Origin: Metellina segmentata
Taxonomy: Eukaryota; Arthropoda; Arachnida; Araneae; Tetragnathidae
Direction of reading: 5' to 3'
Length of the DNA stretch: 64,000 nucleotides
NCBI GenBank assembly: GCA_947359465.1
Contig: OX375879.1
Coordinates: 92,120,578 to 92,184,577, forward strand
Shown: positions 45,852 through 58,099 of the stretch, one piece after another
How the letters are laid out: the number at the start of each line of letters is the position of its first letter
Position numbering within the stretch: the stretch's first letter is position 1
Notes under the pieces: model-generated
What the model was told of the DNA's origin: nothing
Seen by the model: only the letters and a program-made list of their open reading frames with translations
Database searches by the model: none
Position numbers and translations under genes: made by a program

Positions 45852-46546
45852 ACATACTCTAAACTGTCACCTGTACAGGGCAAGGAAAAATTTGGTTTTC
45901 TACGTGGATGGTCCATTCCCCTTGGATGAATAACTTTCCACTTTGCTTTCTTCATAATAAAATGGACCAGATCTTCGACAAGATTTAACGTCAAAACTCT
46001 TGTAAGGTAAATACAGACGTAATTTCACACATGTATACAGAAAATAATCACAATTCTGAGCACTGGCGGGTATATTAAGCAAAGGTTTTTAAGTAAATGG
46101 CACTTTGTAAAAGCCGATGAAGTGGAGTTAAAATTGTCATACCTAGATCTTAGTGTAATCTTTATTCAACGCACCAGTTATAAACGAAAATACATACTCC
46201 TCTCTAAGACATACTCTAAACTGCCACCTGTGCAGGGCAAAGAAAAATTTGGTTTTCTACGTGGATGGTCCATTTCCCTTGGATGAATAAGGAAGGCACT
46301 TTGCTTTCTTCATAATAAAATGAACCAGATCTTCGACAAGATTAAACGTCAAAACACTTGTAAGGTTAATACAGACGTAATTTCACACATGTATACAGAA
46401 AATAAACGCAATTCTGAGCACTAGCGGGTAAATTAAGCAAAAGTTTTTAAGCAAATGACACTTTGTAGCCGATGAAGTGGAGTTAAAATTGTCACACCTA
46501 GATGTTAGTGTAATCTTTATTCAACGCACCAGTTATAAACGAAAAT
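45852..46546. repeat. Two-copy tandem duplication, ~357 bp
   Basis: Copies start at ACATACTCTAAACTG (45852) and again at 46209. They share CAGGGCAA, TTTGGTTTTCTACGTGGATG, CACACATGTATACAGAAAAT and ACGCACCAGTTATAAACG at the same offsets. Divergence is low, so the duplication is fairly recent. Confidence 0.93.
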
Positions 46547-48767
46547 GAGTATTTTCATCTTTCACTTTAGATAATAGAATTATCAGGCATTATCAGCTTT
46601 AATGTATAGAATCATACATGTATTTACCCTGTCCTATGTACGCAAAACGCTTTGCTAATACTGTTTTCATTAAACGTTCACGCCTGTCATTTTCTAAGAA
46701 TATTCAGAACTGCTTTGTGTTTCCGTGGCAACCAGAGTAGCGTTGATAGAATTCAGAGAATAATAAAAATGTTTGAATAAACAATTATCAAATATGGAAG
46801 AATTCAATTAGAATATAATAAAATATTCTTTTGATGATGTAATAAAATCGAATAATCTAACTATATCAATTCGCAGAGGAATTTATAGAAAAACAGTGAC
46901 TAAACACTAAAGAAAGAAAATTTAGGAAATGTGGTTCTGAAGAAATTTTCTAAGCAGATTCTTAAGAAATACACGAACAAAAATATTCTATTTGGACAGC
47001 CGGAAAATGTGTTTTAGAAAAGACACATATTTAGTTGTGGCAAAATGCAATACATTTTTAGTTATTACTCGCAAATATATAACTATAGAATGTTTATTGT
47101 AAATAAAGGGAATATTTCTATACATATACTCTAAAATTTAAAACCATCTTTCTATAACACCTAAATGCAAATGAATTATCATCAAAATAAGCAGAAAACC
47201 TTCTGAATTCTGAAAAATTTAATATTTCTAGTAGAAAAGTATTTTTGAGTATTTGTGTCTACTTTTAACAGATTATGCTAAAAGTAAATGGGTTTACAAT
47301 ACCTTTAACAGTCTTTTCTGCTCACAATAAACACTTTTGTGATCAATAGAACTAACAATATGTACAGTATCGCGTAAAACTGTATAAATATATTTACTTA
47401 GACCGCGTGACATATAAGACATACCTAATATATTTTCAGATGCCTATACATAAATATACTTTATCTGTCCTAAAATAAATTCCACAGTTAACACAAGAAT
47501 TTTGTTCCAAAAATAGTTGTAGTTTTTTGTAGAAACAAAGATAGAACTAAAACATTAGTGGAAAATTATAAGGAGTTTATTTTTCAAAATTATTTTAATA
47601 ATTCATATTCTTAGGTTTGAGACTTTTTTCCTATAGCTCCAACTTTACTACTAATATTAATTGTAAGACAGTATCCCTGGTTCCGATATTCTTTCTTAAA
47701 TTTTATCGGAACCTTTTCCAGATGACGTCATTGTATTTTCTATAGATGTTTGTAATCAAAGAGAAAATCTTTTTGAACTGGTGCAACTACAAAAATACTC
47801 ATTTTGCCAATTGTTTACTAGCCTTTGTCTGTAACATAAAAGATCACTGAGTGGCATTCTTCGGTTGCCTTATACCGCCAACAACTGTTCTCTTCGTTGG
47901 TCCAGTTATCTTCAAAATTGGAGACAAACTATTAATATTCGGAACAAAAATGTACAAAAGTAACATATTTTGGAATGGAGAGAGTAATTTATTTATGATT
48001 GGAAAAAATTTGACATGAAGGAATTTTGAAGCTTTACTACAGGAATGTATATACATTTCTGTACAGAGAAAACTTGCTAATAGCCTCCATTATAATCACT
48101 CTTTACAAAATCTACATACATTTATAGTTTCAGCAGCACTATAATTGTTTCAGTTAAACGTATATAAAACAATAGAATGAGACTATTATTTGCTATTACC
48201 TTTGCTAATGAAACTTTTATCGGTATATAACAATAAAACATCGGCATTCAGTACTATGAGAAGTGACAATTTAACGGTGTAAAGGAACACCTAGTGGACC
48301 AGCTGGCGTTAATCCTAACAGAGACAATGACCAGCATCCATGTACTTACAAACCAAGATAATTCACACTCAGAACCTACTGAAAGGCAAGTAAATGCGAT
48401 GCCAGCGATATCAGTAAAACAGTAAACTCAATGTATAAATTTGGTAATTCATCAAGTTCTCGTCGAAATATGAAGTAGAGACAAAACTGTGACCAATAAC
48501 TCGAAGGAGAATAATAATTCAAGTAGGAAACATATCATGTCCCTTCCCTGAACAGGTGTCAATTTGGAACAAGATTTTGAACCAGATTCTGGTCACAAGA
48601 GGGGAGTTTCTGAATAAGATAAATCACTAGGGGGATTGAAACTAATTTACGATATACCAAACGTTAATTCTGTAAAAATTATAATCGTTTTGATTTAGTT
48701 TAAAAGCGTACAAATTTGTGTTTAACGAATGTTATATTATGCAATGCTCTTCTTGCTTATATGGGTA
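46547..48767. other. AT-rich sequence without recognised genes
   Basis: I find no transposase motif, TIR pair or RNA gene. 48250-48640 is more GC-balanced but shows no frame or repeat that I recognise. Confidence 0.5.
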
Positions 48768-49263
48768 CTAGCAAAATACCCGACCTTACTCGGTTTGAAT
48801 TGGTTTACTCTAGATTGAAGAGATAATCAAAATATATAATGACTTCGTTTTTTGTAGAGTAAAAATTTATTTTAACACCTTTTGCCATCTTTATATTTTC
48901 TACAACTTACTTTGGACACAAATCCAACACATGCATATCCATTCATGTAATACATTTCACATACATCGCACAATTGCTGTATGACAAAGCTCAAAAAGAC
49001 GAAAGGTGATACTAAGGTTACTACTATAAAAGACGATTTATAGGAAGATTTGGAATTCCCTTTCTTAAGTTCTTTTCATCTTCAACTCAATTAATTAAAA
49101 TTACGATTTAATTTACTCATAGTCAACAGAACAATATTTTTTTTTACTTGTGGCACTCTTGCCTCCGGTATGCGACATTGTGAAATTTTGCAATCTTCTC
49201 CTGTCATTATTACAACGAATTTTTTAATATTGGAAAAAGTTCTAGTTCGGATTTTTAGACATT

Positions 49264-49346
49264 ATTATTCTTTCAATAACGGCATTATTCTTTAATTAAC
49301 GGCATTATTCTTTAAATAACGGCATTATTATTTCAATAACGGCATA
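49264..49346. repeat. Four ~21-bp repeats inside the Helitron
   Basis: ATTATTCTTTCAATAACGGC recurs four times with one or two changes each. Confidence 0.9.
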
Positions 49347-50228
49347 ATTGCACTTAAAATTTACTGAAAATTTATACTGACTTACCTAACATTTTTAAGT
49401 CACCTTAAGTTTTTAAGTAACATTTTTGTGGTGCTGTTGCGTGTGATGAGAAGGAAAACACATTTATTAAAATAATAAATATTTAAAACAGGAAACAGTG
49501 AAATAAAACAAAATAAAAGATGTCGCAAAAAATTGTTCTAAATATATTAATTTGTGATTCAATTTTATCTCTTGATCTCGCACAGTTGCCACAACTTACA
49601 ACTAAAAGTGAACAAAATTTAGAAATGTGAAATTAATTCAGAGCGAAAGAACCAGAAAAAATATCACTGCTCGCGCGATCTTGTTCATTCTCGTTTCGTT
49701 GAAAAATATCGTCTGTCCCAAATATTCGGAAATCGTTTTCATTGCGCAAAGAATAAAAATAAGACTCGAAATAAATGAAGCATCAGACCTAACATTTCAC
49801 CATAAAAAAATATTTTTTTTGAAAAATAATTGGTTTTCAGCATTATTGGTAAAGCAAATGAAGGTAATCGTAATACTCAAACTACATTCCAATTTTTCGA
49901 AAACTATCAAATTGTGGCTGATTTAAGTATACTTACTCAGGTGTTTTAGCATGAAACGCATCTAAATATAACAATAAAGAAATGTTTAATATTGCATTCA
50001 CTAAATTAATAGATAATGAATAAAATAAAATACACTGCAATCAAATATCTGGAATACAATTCACGTGATGCTTACACAAACACACAAACACAAAATCGAG
50101 CACAGAACAGAAAGACGGACAGACAGACTTTCGCAACCAATTCCACTCACTAAATCAAGATAAGTACTCACTGTATGCAAATTTCCATGAAAATATCTTA
50201 AACCGCGTGGACGTGTATAGGGCACAAC

Positions 50229-50230
50229 AT

Positions 50231-50268
<38 letters not shown>
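50229..50268. repeat. (AGAC)n tetranucleotide microsatellite
   Basis: About ten uninterrupted copies near the 5' terminus of the Helitron. The serine/cysteine-rich open frames over it are artefacts. Confidence 0.95.
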
Positions 50269-50269
<1 letters not shown>

Positions 50270-50383
50270 CCAAACGAGAAAAAGGCGGATTCGGCATCAG
50301 AAGGGTCCAAAACGGATAGAAAACTTGAAATGGGTCGAAAATATTGAATGTACAAACAAACACTCCATTCTTATTTATATAGA

Positions 50384-50755
50384 TACGTTAAAACAGTTCA
50401 TACAAAAGTACACTCTAATTGTTACGATGTACCAAAATGTTGAAAAACGACACTTTTACAGCAGTTAATACAAGGGTTACAGAGGGAATTTAATGAGGAA
50501 GGACTATATAGTAGCACTGACAGCCGTGATGCAGATACATCACTACCAAGGATGAAAAATTGTAGAAATATATTACTTTAGTAATGGGAAGTACCACTTG
50601 TTAGTAACTATGCATGTATCACATAGTTTATCTACATTTTTTAAATGAGGCTGTGGATATGCTATTGAGGTAACATCAGCCATTCCTGTGTCAGCGTAGT
50701 CTATTTTTGTGTGTACACTTTTCATGTGTCTAGAGATGACACAAGACATATCTCA
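50384..50755. other. No recognised feature
   Basis: A short unique stretch between the Helitron and the 205-bp array. Confidence 0.5.
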
Positions 50756-51573
50756 AAGGCTGCAATAGGTGATACATAGGAGTTAGATTAGAGATTGTTC
50801 AGGCCAATCTATTCATACAAGTCCTCAATTTTGAACGGCGTGGTAGGAAAGTACTGGCTTAATCGTCCAAACACACAAACTCAGAGACACTAACGAACAA
50901 ACGAATCTGCGGAAAGGTTATCTCAATCAATTCAGAGTAGAGCGCATTAATTACAGTTTTGACGCTGCAATAGGTGATGCATTGGATTTAGATTGGAGAT
51001 CGTTCTGGCCATTCTATTCATACAAGCCCTCACTTTTGAACGGCGTGGTAGGAAAGTACTGGCTTAATCGTCCAAACACACAAACTTAGAGACACTAACG
51101 AACAAACGAATCTGCGGAAAGGTTATCTCAATCAATTCAGAGTAGAGCGCATTAATTACAGTTTTGACGCTGCAATAGGTGATGCATTGGATTTAGATTG
51201 GAGATCGTTCTGGCCATTCTATTCATACAAGCCCTCACTTTTGAACGGCGTGGTAGGAAAGTACTGGCTTAATCGTCCAAACACACAAACTTAGAGACAC
51301 TAACGAACAAACGAATCTGCGGAAAGGTTATCTCAATCAATTCAGAGTAGAGCGCATTAATTACAGTTTTGACGCTGCAATAGGTGATGCATTGGATTTA
51401 GATTGGAGATCGTTCTGGCCATTCTATTCATACAAGCCCTCACTTTTGAACGGCGCGGTAGGAAAGTACTGGCTTAATCGTCCAAACACACAAACTCAGA
51501 GCCACTAACGAACAAACGAATCTGCGGAAAGGTTATCTCAATCAATTCAGAGTAGAGCGCATTGATTACAGTT
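50756..51573. repeat. Four-copy tandem array, 205-bp unit
   Basis: Units start at about 50756, 50961, 51166 and 51371 with GCTGCAATAGGTGAT. Copies two and three are nearly identical over 205 bp; copies one and four carry a few changes. Shared phrases are AACGGCGTGGTAGGAAAGTA and ACTAACGAACAAACGAATCT. No function is apparent. Confidence 0.96.
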
Positions 51574-53446
51574 TTGTCTTCCTATATTTGGATCGGTGTA
51601 TGTCCAGCCAGCGAAGCGTCTCCCCAGACGCTAACACCGCGACAATCAATCACTTTCAGTAATGCTAGCGGAGTGATACAGAGTGTCAATCTCTTGCTCT
51701 CGATAGATTAGAAGACATTCTAAATTGCTGCTAAGGTCGAACTTGATTTTACTGGTTACTTAACCCTACTGATGTGTTGTTCTGTTGTGTTCACTGCACT
51801 CATATAAACCTTGTCTCCGGTAGACAGGTCATAATAAGATGTTGCTGTATTGACGTCGAATAAATATTCTACCTTTACGTATTCACTTAAGTACATTGAA
51901 TCACGATTCCCAGTGTTAAGTTCTAGGGTGTAAATGGTGTTTGGAGGGATTATTTATGCTTACGTCGATTGACTATAGCATTTATAAAAATCACCTTTTA
52001 CGGTTGTTTTTTGTAGAGTATTGTCATTGGCCCGATTATTCTAAAGATCTCATATGCAAACAATACGATATGGGTGAAACCAAAGATATATTGCCTTTCT
52101 TTTCATATATTAGAGTTTTTAATCATTCAACTTTGTAGAAAGTTTTGCAGTTGTGGTCTACGGGACATTTTCCTGTATGTAATGTACAATGTTACATAGC
52201 TAATCACTCGTGTACAACAACCACTGGAAATTGAAAAATAAGTAAACAGCTACTTCCATCCATTTACACTTACATGTTCATCTAATCATCAAGATTCGAA
52301 AAGTTTGCGTGTATTATTTTTTCTTGATCGTTTACCTTTGAACAAGATGTTAGATCTCATTCTGCTATTGTAAGTTAGAGACCAAACCATACAAACCAGG
52401 TGTTGTCTGTTATAAGCAACGGTGGCTACCCACTTGTTACTCCCTTAGAAACAGTCACCAATTCACCCTCTTTGAAGCCGAAAGTCAAATTTGTCGGTGG
52501 TTGGTCACTGAAAACGTTTCAAACGAGGTTGCTATTTTAAAGACTAGACAATAGTAGAAACATCTCTTAATTTGTATGCTGTATTTCTAACTTGCCTCAT
52601 ACAAGGTTTGATGAAAAAATATATCTCGTTATTTTATTGCTTCAACTAGCTGCAGTCTTAAGAGACAGAAAGATTTCTCACAATTTTCGATTGCATACAT
52701 TGCACCTCAATATGATATTTTTGGCCAAATACGGCTATACACTAGTTCGGTAGTCCAGCTTCTCACACATGGTTCCATACAACCTTTGGCCAATTTCCAG
52801 ACACTCAAAGAGCAAGATTTCAGAATATAAAAGAAATGAAAATGTGTGCTGAAGTACCTGCTGGAGGTCCTTAATGAGACATAAAAATGATGCAGCAGTA
52901 GAACCATTGGGAGAAGTACGTTGACTCAAAAAGGGTCGGTTTAAAGAGGATAAAGATAGAGCTCAATATGTAAAGCAGTTTTGCTTTTTGACAAAAAATC
53001 AGATTCTTCATACTCTCCACTCGTATCCTCCGTTGAACAGATTTGTAATAGCAATCTTTTTTCCAAATGTGGAATGACCAAATATCTTAATTAAGGGAAT
53101 GTATCCTTAGCAAGGTAGTGAATTTGTGAGGATACATGTACTGTGATATATGTGATACATGTGAGGATACATTACTAGAATACAGTCAAGCTAGTGCTAG
53201 ATCAGGGATCGTAAAATACACCTCAGAAACACAACAAGTTTCGACATGCATAGCCCAAAACATGACAAATATGGCATACTAGCTCATTATTCACCATACA
53301 CTTTTAAAATTTGTAAAAATGATGTCTTTAAAATTAAAATATATTTTATACATTTTAATATTCAAATCATAACAATTATTAAGCTAATTAGTACCTTTAC
53401 TATGTACCTAATAAACAACAAAGCGTGATAGCAAACTGATTATATA
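51574..53446. other. No recognised gene
   Basis: Mixed composition. 51590-51880 is GC-balanced, with GCGTCTCCCCAGACGC forming a small hairpin near 51627-51642, and ends in an AATAAATATTC motif. I cannot assign it. The remainder is AT-rich, with only short frames. Confidence 0.45.
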
Positions 53447-53500
53447 TCTCTACTATTATAAAGTAAAGTTTTTTCTTGTGTGTGTGTGTGTCATGAACTT
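53447..53500 (+). mobile_element. Helitron 5'-end-like fragment
   Basis: After an A the sequence TCTCTACTATTATAAAGTAA is followed by (GT)n, the layout of many Helitron 5' ends. No partner CTAG hairpin was found downstream before the Tc1 fragments, so this is probably a truncated copy. Confidence 0.4.
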
Positions 53501-53544
53501 TCCTGATGTAGCACCCGCTGTTTAGGGTTCCCGTAATTTGTAGT

Positions 53545-53842
53545 AGGCGGGATAGTCCATGATATCCAAGACCATAACTCCAGGCTTTCATCCAGTATGA
53601 CGCCGAATAAGACACTTCAGGAGAAAGCGTTCAGCTCTGTAGCGTCTGAGGGATACCCATCAATCGTTATAGTTCAGATTGTAGCAGAACTAATCTGAGG
53701 AGACGACCTGTTGCCAATCGACAAGCCATTGGCTGTGTTGGTGACCCCATTGTAGTTGGTGCCTTCGGAGGTTCAACGTCAAGGGAATTCTGCGCAGAGG
53801 AATCCTTATACGTGGCTCATGGCACAGCAGACGTCAACCAAC
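53545..53842 (-). pseudogene. Tc1-like transposase fragment, same family as 12610-14002
   Basis: It aligns with 13138-13440 at the DNA level: TCCAGTATGACGC, GAATAAGACACT, GTTATAGTTCAGATTGTAGC and GAGGTTCAACGTCAA occur in the same order. It covers the middle of the transposase including the first catalytic region. Both ends of the element are missing. Confidence 0.8.
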
Positions 53843-53984
53843 CATGGGTAATATTGTCAGTAAAGCTCATCAGTGCAGGAATGTCCTAAGTCAACATTCG
53901 TACAGTTCGGAACACTTCGAACAGAAAATGAGTCTAATGTAGGGTATGCTCCCCTCTCATAGTCAGACAGGTCGCACAGCGCTA

Positions 53985-54800
53985 CAGCATACTGGACATT
54001 TAGGACAGTTCCTACAGCATTCAGTCCCATTCCTACAGCAACGCTGTTTTTAGCTACAGGATAGTTCTCATAGAGGGATGGGGAGATGCAATCACCCTCT
54101 CAAATGCGTCCCAGACATGTTGTATAGGGTTTAAGTCAGGAGATTGACTGGTTAGTTCAAACGCTGAATATTCTCATTTTCCATATAAACGTCGACCAGG
54201 TGAGCGCAATGTGGACGAACGTTGTTGTCCATGAACAGGAACCTAGGACAAACTGCTCCCCTGAAAAGTCAAACATAGGGCTTTAAAATTTTCTCTATAT
54301 ACTTGATAGCAGTCAGAGACCCACTGTTAAACATTTGGAAAGGTGGGCGACTATCCAATATGATGATTGCTCAGATCATGACACCTCCATTACCATAACT
54401 GTCCATTTCCCTGATGCGGGAGGGATGGTATCGAATGCCAGGCCCTCTCCATATGAGGATACGTCGAGAATCAATGTCCAGGCTGAATCTCGACTCATCT
54501 GTGAAGAGCATGATGCTCTACAGATGTCTGGTCCAAGGCTGATGTTATCTGAACCATACTCTCTTGTGTGCTGAGGTGAGCGAGACTTAACCAGCGGATC
54601 TTCTGTCATACAGCTGTCTCTCATAAACCTTCAGGCAACAGTAAAACATTCATGTGACAGCATGCAACTCACGTGAGAGCTGTGAAGCTGTAGCATTCCT
54701 GTAGCACCGCGCTGAAAGTGCCCAATAACGATGCTCATTGGTCTTCGTGACTCTTCAAAGACCCTTTACAGGTCTTCTCGACATGAATCCAGAGTCCTGA
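53985..54800 (-). pseudogene. Tc1-like transposase pseudogene
   Basis: The minus strand reads SIMLFTDESRFSLDIDSRR (first catalytic D, about 54505), ILIWRGPGIRYHPSRIREMD, ILDSRPPFQMFNSGSLTAI, FRGAVCPRFLFMDNNVRPHC (second catalytic D) and DVYMENENIQRLN, then decays before the final E region. The N-terminal side (to about 54800) keeps RYWALSARCYRNATASQLSR. Stops and frameshifts are numerous. No TIRs were found. Confidence 0.82.
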
Positions 54801-55197
54801 AACTATTTAGGCGACACTGAACGTTACATCGAGCTCTGTAGCCACCTGCACTTGTTATTGTTCTGCCTCCACTCTACAGACGATTCTCCATATCATTCCG
54901 TCATCTATATATCCGTGGCTACTCATTTTACCTAATAGCATATAAAAATTTACCCAACTCTTGCGAAAATACAGCGATAGCCCCAATTAGTACGATTTCA
55001 TCGCTGAAAACGCCACGTGCGCTTATCGTCCCATCTTCTGGTCACAGCTCCGCCCACACACGCACGTGTACGATTACGTATTGGACACTGAATATTTGAA
55101 TTCTCTGTTGGCGGCATAATTAATACCTATGGTTCAGTACTTTTTGTAAAAATAGACACAAAATGCAAATACTCTTAATTTTATCTTCTCTTTATAT

Positions 55198-55266
55198 GTT
55201 TCTTCAAAATTGGCGTTTTGATGAAATATATATATATATTCCATCAAAACGCCAATTTTGAAGAAA
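55198..55266. repeat. Perfect 26-bp-stem hairpin
   Basis: GTTTCTTCAAAATTGGCGTT plus TTGATG (55198-55223) has its exact complement at 55241-55266, with a 17-base AT loop. There is no TIR element boundary at its ends. It could be a foldback element remnant or a hairpin RNA source; nothing else supports transcription. Confidence 0.9.
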
Positions 55267-55331
55267 CAGGTTACTTACATTTACCACACACATGTTCATA
55301 AAATCCACTAACTCTCATCATCTAACCTTAA

Positions 55332-56059
55332 GGGGGTCCGGGACACAAAAATCGTCAAATTTTCGAAATTTTTTTTATTATTTTAAGAAATTCTCTGTGT
55401 TTTTCTGCTTAAAATGACGTCTAAATCCTGTTTCTATCTTAATTAGAACTAGAGATGTAATAATTTTTGTGGTGCGTTGTTTTGAAAATCGAACACTCTT
55501 GACAGTTGTTGTCATGGCAACAACATCTGTCTTTAAAACTTTAAATGCGTTTTTCTCCATGATACATTTTTCAAGATTTCCTGTATTCAAATTGCTATAA
55601 GTCGAAAACCGATAAAGTTTAAGGGTTGAAATTTGGAATACATCTTTTTCTAACATTATACTTTAATTTTGATTCAGCAAATTTGAAACAAATATTTACT
55701 TTTAAGAATATGACTTTTTAAAAAACAAGTACCTTACAATTTTCAAAATTTTTCATTCAAATATTTTTTATTTTTTATTAAATTAATATTTTTTAAATTG
55801 CTGAATCAGAATTAAAGTTTATAAATTTGTGAATAATTTAATGCAAGAATTTTGAAAATCGACCAAGAATATTTTGAGCCTTAGCAATTTAAAATGACCC
55901 CTCTTTTTTTCAAAAAATTTAATTTAAAATTTTTTAAAAACTTTTGGAAAACTTTTGTGTTCTGATTTTGCTTATTAGTTGGATGGGTAATCAGTACAAA
56001 AAAATTCAAAATTCTAAATTAATTAATAAAAAATTTTTTCTGATGTGTCCCGGACCCCC
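55332..56059. mobile_element. TTAA-flanked MITE, possibly piggyBac-derived
   Basis: The terminal inverted repeats are GGGGGTCCGGGACACA and its complement, flanked by TTAA on both sides (55328-55331 and 56060-56063). TTAA duplication is the hallmark of piggyBac. The 728 bp interior is very AT-rich and has no transposase. The 92-codon minus frame at 55378-55656 has no motif. Confidence 0.78.
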
Positions 56060-56063
56060 TTAA

Positions 56064-56435
56064 TCAGTGAAAATCACTGGATCCTTTTGAAAAAAGATAC
56101 TTAATTTCAAGCATTGTGTAATTTACCATATCAAACATTGTAATTTACTAAACACATTAAATAGTAGTAAACTGCCCGGACGGTTACATCAATTTCTGAA
56201 ACCATATCCTAAAGTAAGACAGCAATAGATTAAACCGACTGTTTAACATTTCAAATGACAGCAACTAAATACACATACAACCGGAACACACCTGGTACAC
56301 CAAATAACACATCAAATACACTTAAAAATACACAAGTCCTTCAGGGTCATTCGAGACCATTACCTCGAACCAGAACCAACCCCGAAAAGAAAAACACGAA
56401 CCACTCGCCAAGAAAAACAATGAAGGTGGCCCAGG
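56064..56435. other. No recognised gene
   Basis: An AT-rich then A/C-rich stretch. The open + frame 56255-56455 is threonine/asparagine-rich low complexity. Confidence 0.45.
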
Positions 56436-56439
56436 GAGA

Positions 56440-56580
56440 ACGTGCCTCTGGATGATCGCCTATTTGCGTGACGTCACGGGAGATAATTTCATAGTTCCGC
56501 CCATTGGCTCACGCAGGAACCGTCTCTTGCGGGCCAATTTCTTCTCCCGGAGCAGATTTGCATACTTTATTCGGCTCGTG
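56440..56580. promoter_or_regulatory. Candidate promoter/enhancer island (CRE, GC box, CCAAT)
   Basis: A full CRE palindrome, TGACGTCA, lies at 56469-56476. About 20 bp further is CCGCCCATTGG (56497-56507), combining a GC-box-like CCGCCC with an inverted CCAAT. CpG density is locally raised. No TATA box or downstream gene is recognised, so the role is inferred from motifs only. Confidence 0.35.
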
Positions 56581-56829
56581 TGATGGACTCCACCATTCCT
56601 GGCAGCAACTTTCTCCGATATTATTCAAAAGATATGATCAGGAAAGTTGGTTGGTTCATTCTTCGCTTCTCGTCTCAAAGTTCTTGGAAAAGTATAGCTG
56701 TAACTACATTACTTCCTCTAAGACATGTGACCTTAAGAAATGTAGTATCAAAACTGCCATGAGATAGTTTTAATTATGAAACGGAAATGCTAGGTCAACC
56801 GGTAGAAAAAAATTGAACTTCATTTTATC

Positions 56830-57572
56830 TCATTTATCTCTCTCCGGTTGGAAAAGTAACGGATTAGCAACAGGGGTGTTGCGATTTCGTATTCAACCTA
56901 GGACCATGGCGGACAAAGGGGGCTTGTTGGTTGGTTGGTGTCGTGTCATGGATAGAAAATAAATTTAAATAGGACCAAAAGTCCCATATACAGCATCTGC
57001 GATTTGAAGGCAATTTTCTTCATATAAGTCCTCTCGCGGATTGTCACTTATTTGCTGCAATTGTGCCAAAATAGCGGGACATGTGAAAAGATGTTTGGGG
57101 GTTATTTCTATGTCTGGGCAGTTTTTGAGGAGGCAGTAAGTCCGTGTCCCGTCTTTATTAATCTTCATCCCCCTAAAGTGTCCCGTCCGGAGTCTTGTTA
57201 GTGTGCTGGCGAGAGTTCTACTGGTACTGATTTCAGGGATTTGGTGTTTCATTTTGATTTTTCTATAGTTGAGTTTTGCCCTAGCCACTGAATTGATATC
57301 GCTGAGAGTGACATGAGTAACCGTGTTGGTGTTTAAAAGTCTTGCTTCTTTTGCCAGGGCATCAGCCAACTCGTTTTCAGCAATGCCAACATGCGCGGAA
57401 TCCACTGCATGGTGCACTGTTTCCCCAAATGGAAGATCTTACGAAGTGTAAGGTGAATATTTATAATGAGCCCCGAAGAACCCCTTTGAATTGCCTGAAG
57501 AGCATCTTTGCAGTCACTGAAGATGATTAACCCTTTGGCTCTTTCATTTTCTGCACTTGTGACCGTTAAATA
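56830..57572 (-). pseudogene. Non-LTR retrotransposon 3' end: RNase H and C-terminal domain
   Basis: The minus strand starts near 57570 with NERAKGLIIFSDCKDALQAI, where SDC is the RNase H active-site D region. After a frameshift near 57417 it continues in one long open frame: HVGIAENELADALAKEARLL (HVGIxxNxxAD of RNase H), then RLRTGHFRGMKINKDGTRTY and CPAILAQLQQI, ending at GTFGPI and a stop at 56965. The 3' UTR continues to about 56830. The reverse transcriptase is missing; 5' truncation is usual for LINEs. A SINE begins at 57578. Confidence 0.88.
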
Positions 57573-57577
57573 TGTTA

Positions 57578-57850
57578 TGAGTTGCGGTAGCTCAGTCAGT
57601 AGAGCGTCGGGCTCGCATCAGAAGGGTTGTGGGTTCTGTCCTAGGCGGAGCCTGCAATTCTGATGATTGCGAGATCGGCGCTTCGACCTGGCTAAAGACC
57701 GTCGTGTTCACTAATGGTGACTGGAGCACGTTAAATAGGTCGTGGTCACAAAGCCCCCCATATTCCCATACCAAATCAATACCTCTGGGGGTACCTGATC
57801 AGGGGGTTATCGGCCTCTGATTGGGATCTAAATTACGATATGTGTGAGGG
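57578..57850 (+). repeat. tRNA-derived SINE, family B
   Basis: The head GTTGCGGTAGCTCAGTCAGT then AGAGCGTCGGGC carries a clear box A, and GGGTTCTGTCC is box B-like, at tRNA spacing. The body has GGAGCACGTTAAATAGGTCG, shared in part with family A, then CATATTCCCATACCAAATC. A real tRNA is excluded because the 3' acceptor arm does not close. Confidence 0.75.
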
Positions 57851-58099
57851 AATGAATGTTTGAAAGGGACTATCCTGTAAAACAGATGTGTCATGTATGT
57901 CGAGCAAAGACGGACATCCTCCCAATGGGGCTCAATAACATGGAAGACGCACCCCCTCGCCTCTTGCCGTCTTCGACGGGCCTGGCACTCCTCCGGTCTG
58001 CCAGTGCAGGCATAAGAAACAACAAATATGTTATGTTCTCGCGTTGGAAATGCAAATTGAGCCAATACACAAATTGAACTTAATATCATCTCTTATATC

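Larger units (their letters stand above)
48768..50383 (-). mobile_element. Non-autonomous Helitron, second family
   Basis: On the minus strand it begins after an A with TCTATATAAATAAGAATGG (50383) and ends with CCGAGTAAGGTCGGGTATTT then TGCTAG before a T (48768). The short hairpin CCGA/TCGG just before TTTTGCTAG is typical of a large arthropod Helitron group. A (CAGA)n/(GTCT)n run sits near the 5' end (50229-50268). There is no Rep/helicase coding. The + frame 49627-49926 (99 codons) has no domain. Confidence 0.78.

Noticed and set aside
50061..50363. Frame rich in VCLSVCLS
   Set aside because: Translation of the (AGAC)n microsatellite.
51590..51900. Solo LTR
   Set aside because: A TATA-like ATATAAA and an AATAAA occur, but no TG...CA borders or target duplication could be found.
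53447..54900. Complete Helitron carrying captured Tc1 fragments
   Set aside because: Only a 5'-end-like sequence is present; no hairpin plus CTAG 3' end was found on the + strand.
57578..57655. Functional tRNA gene
   Set aside because: Boxes A and B are present, but the 3' acceptor strand is missing and a SINE body continues.
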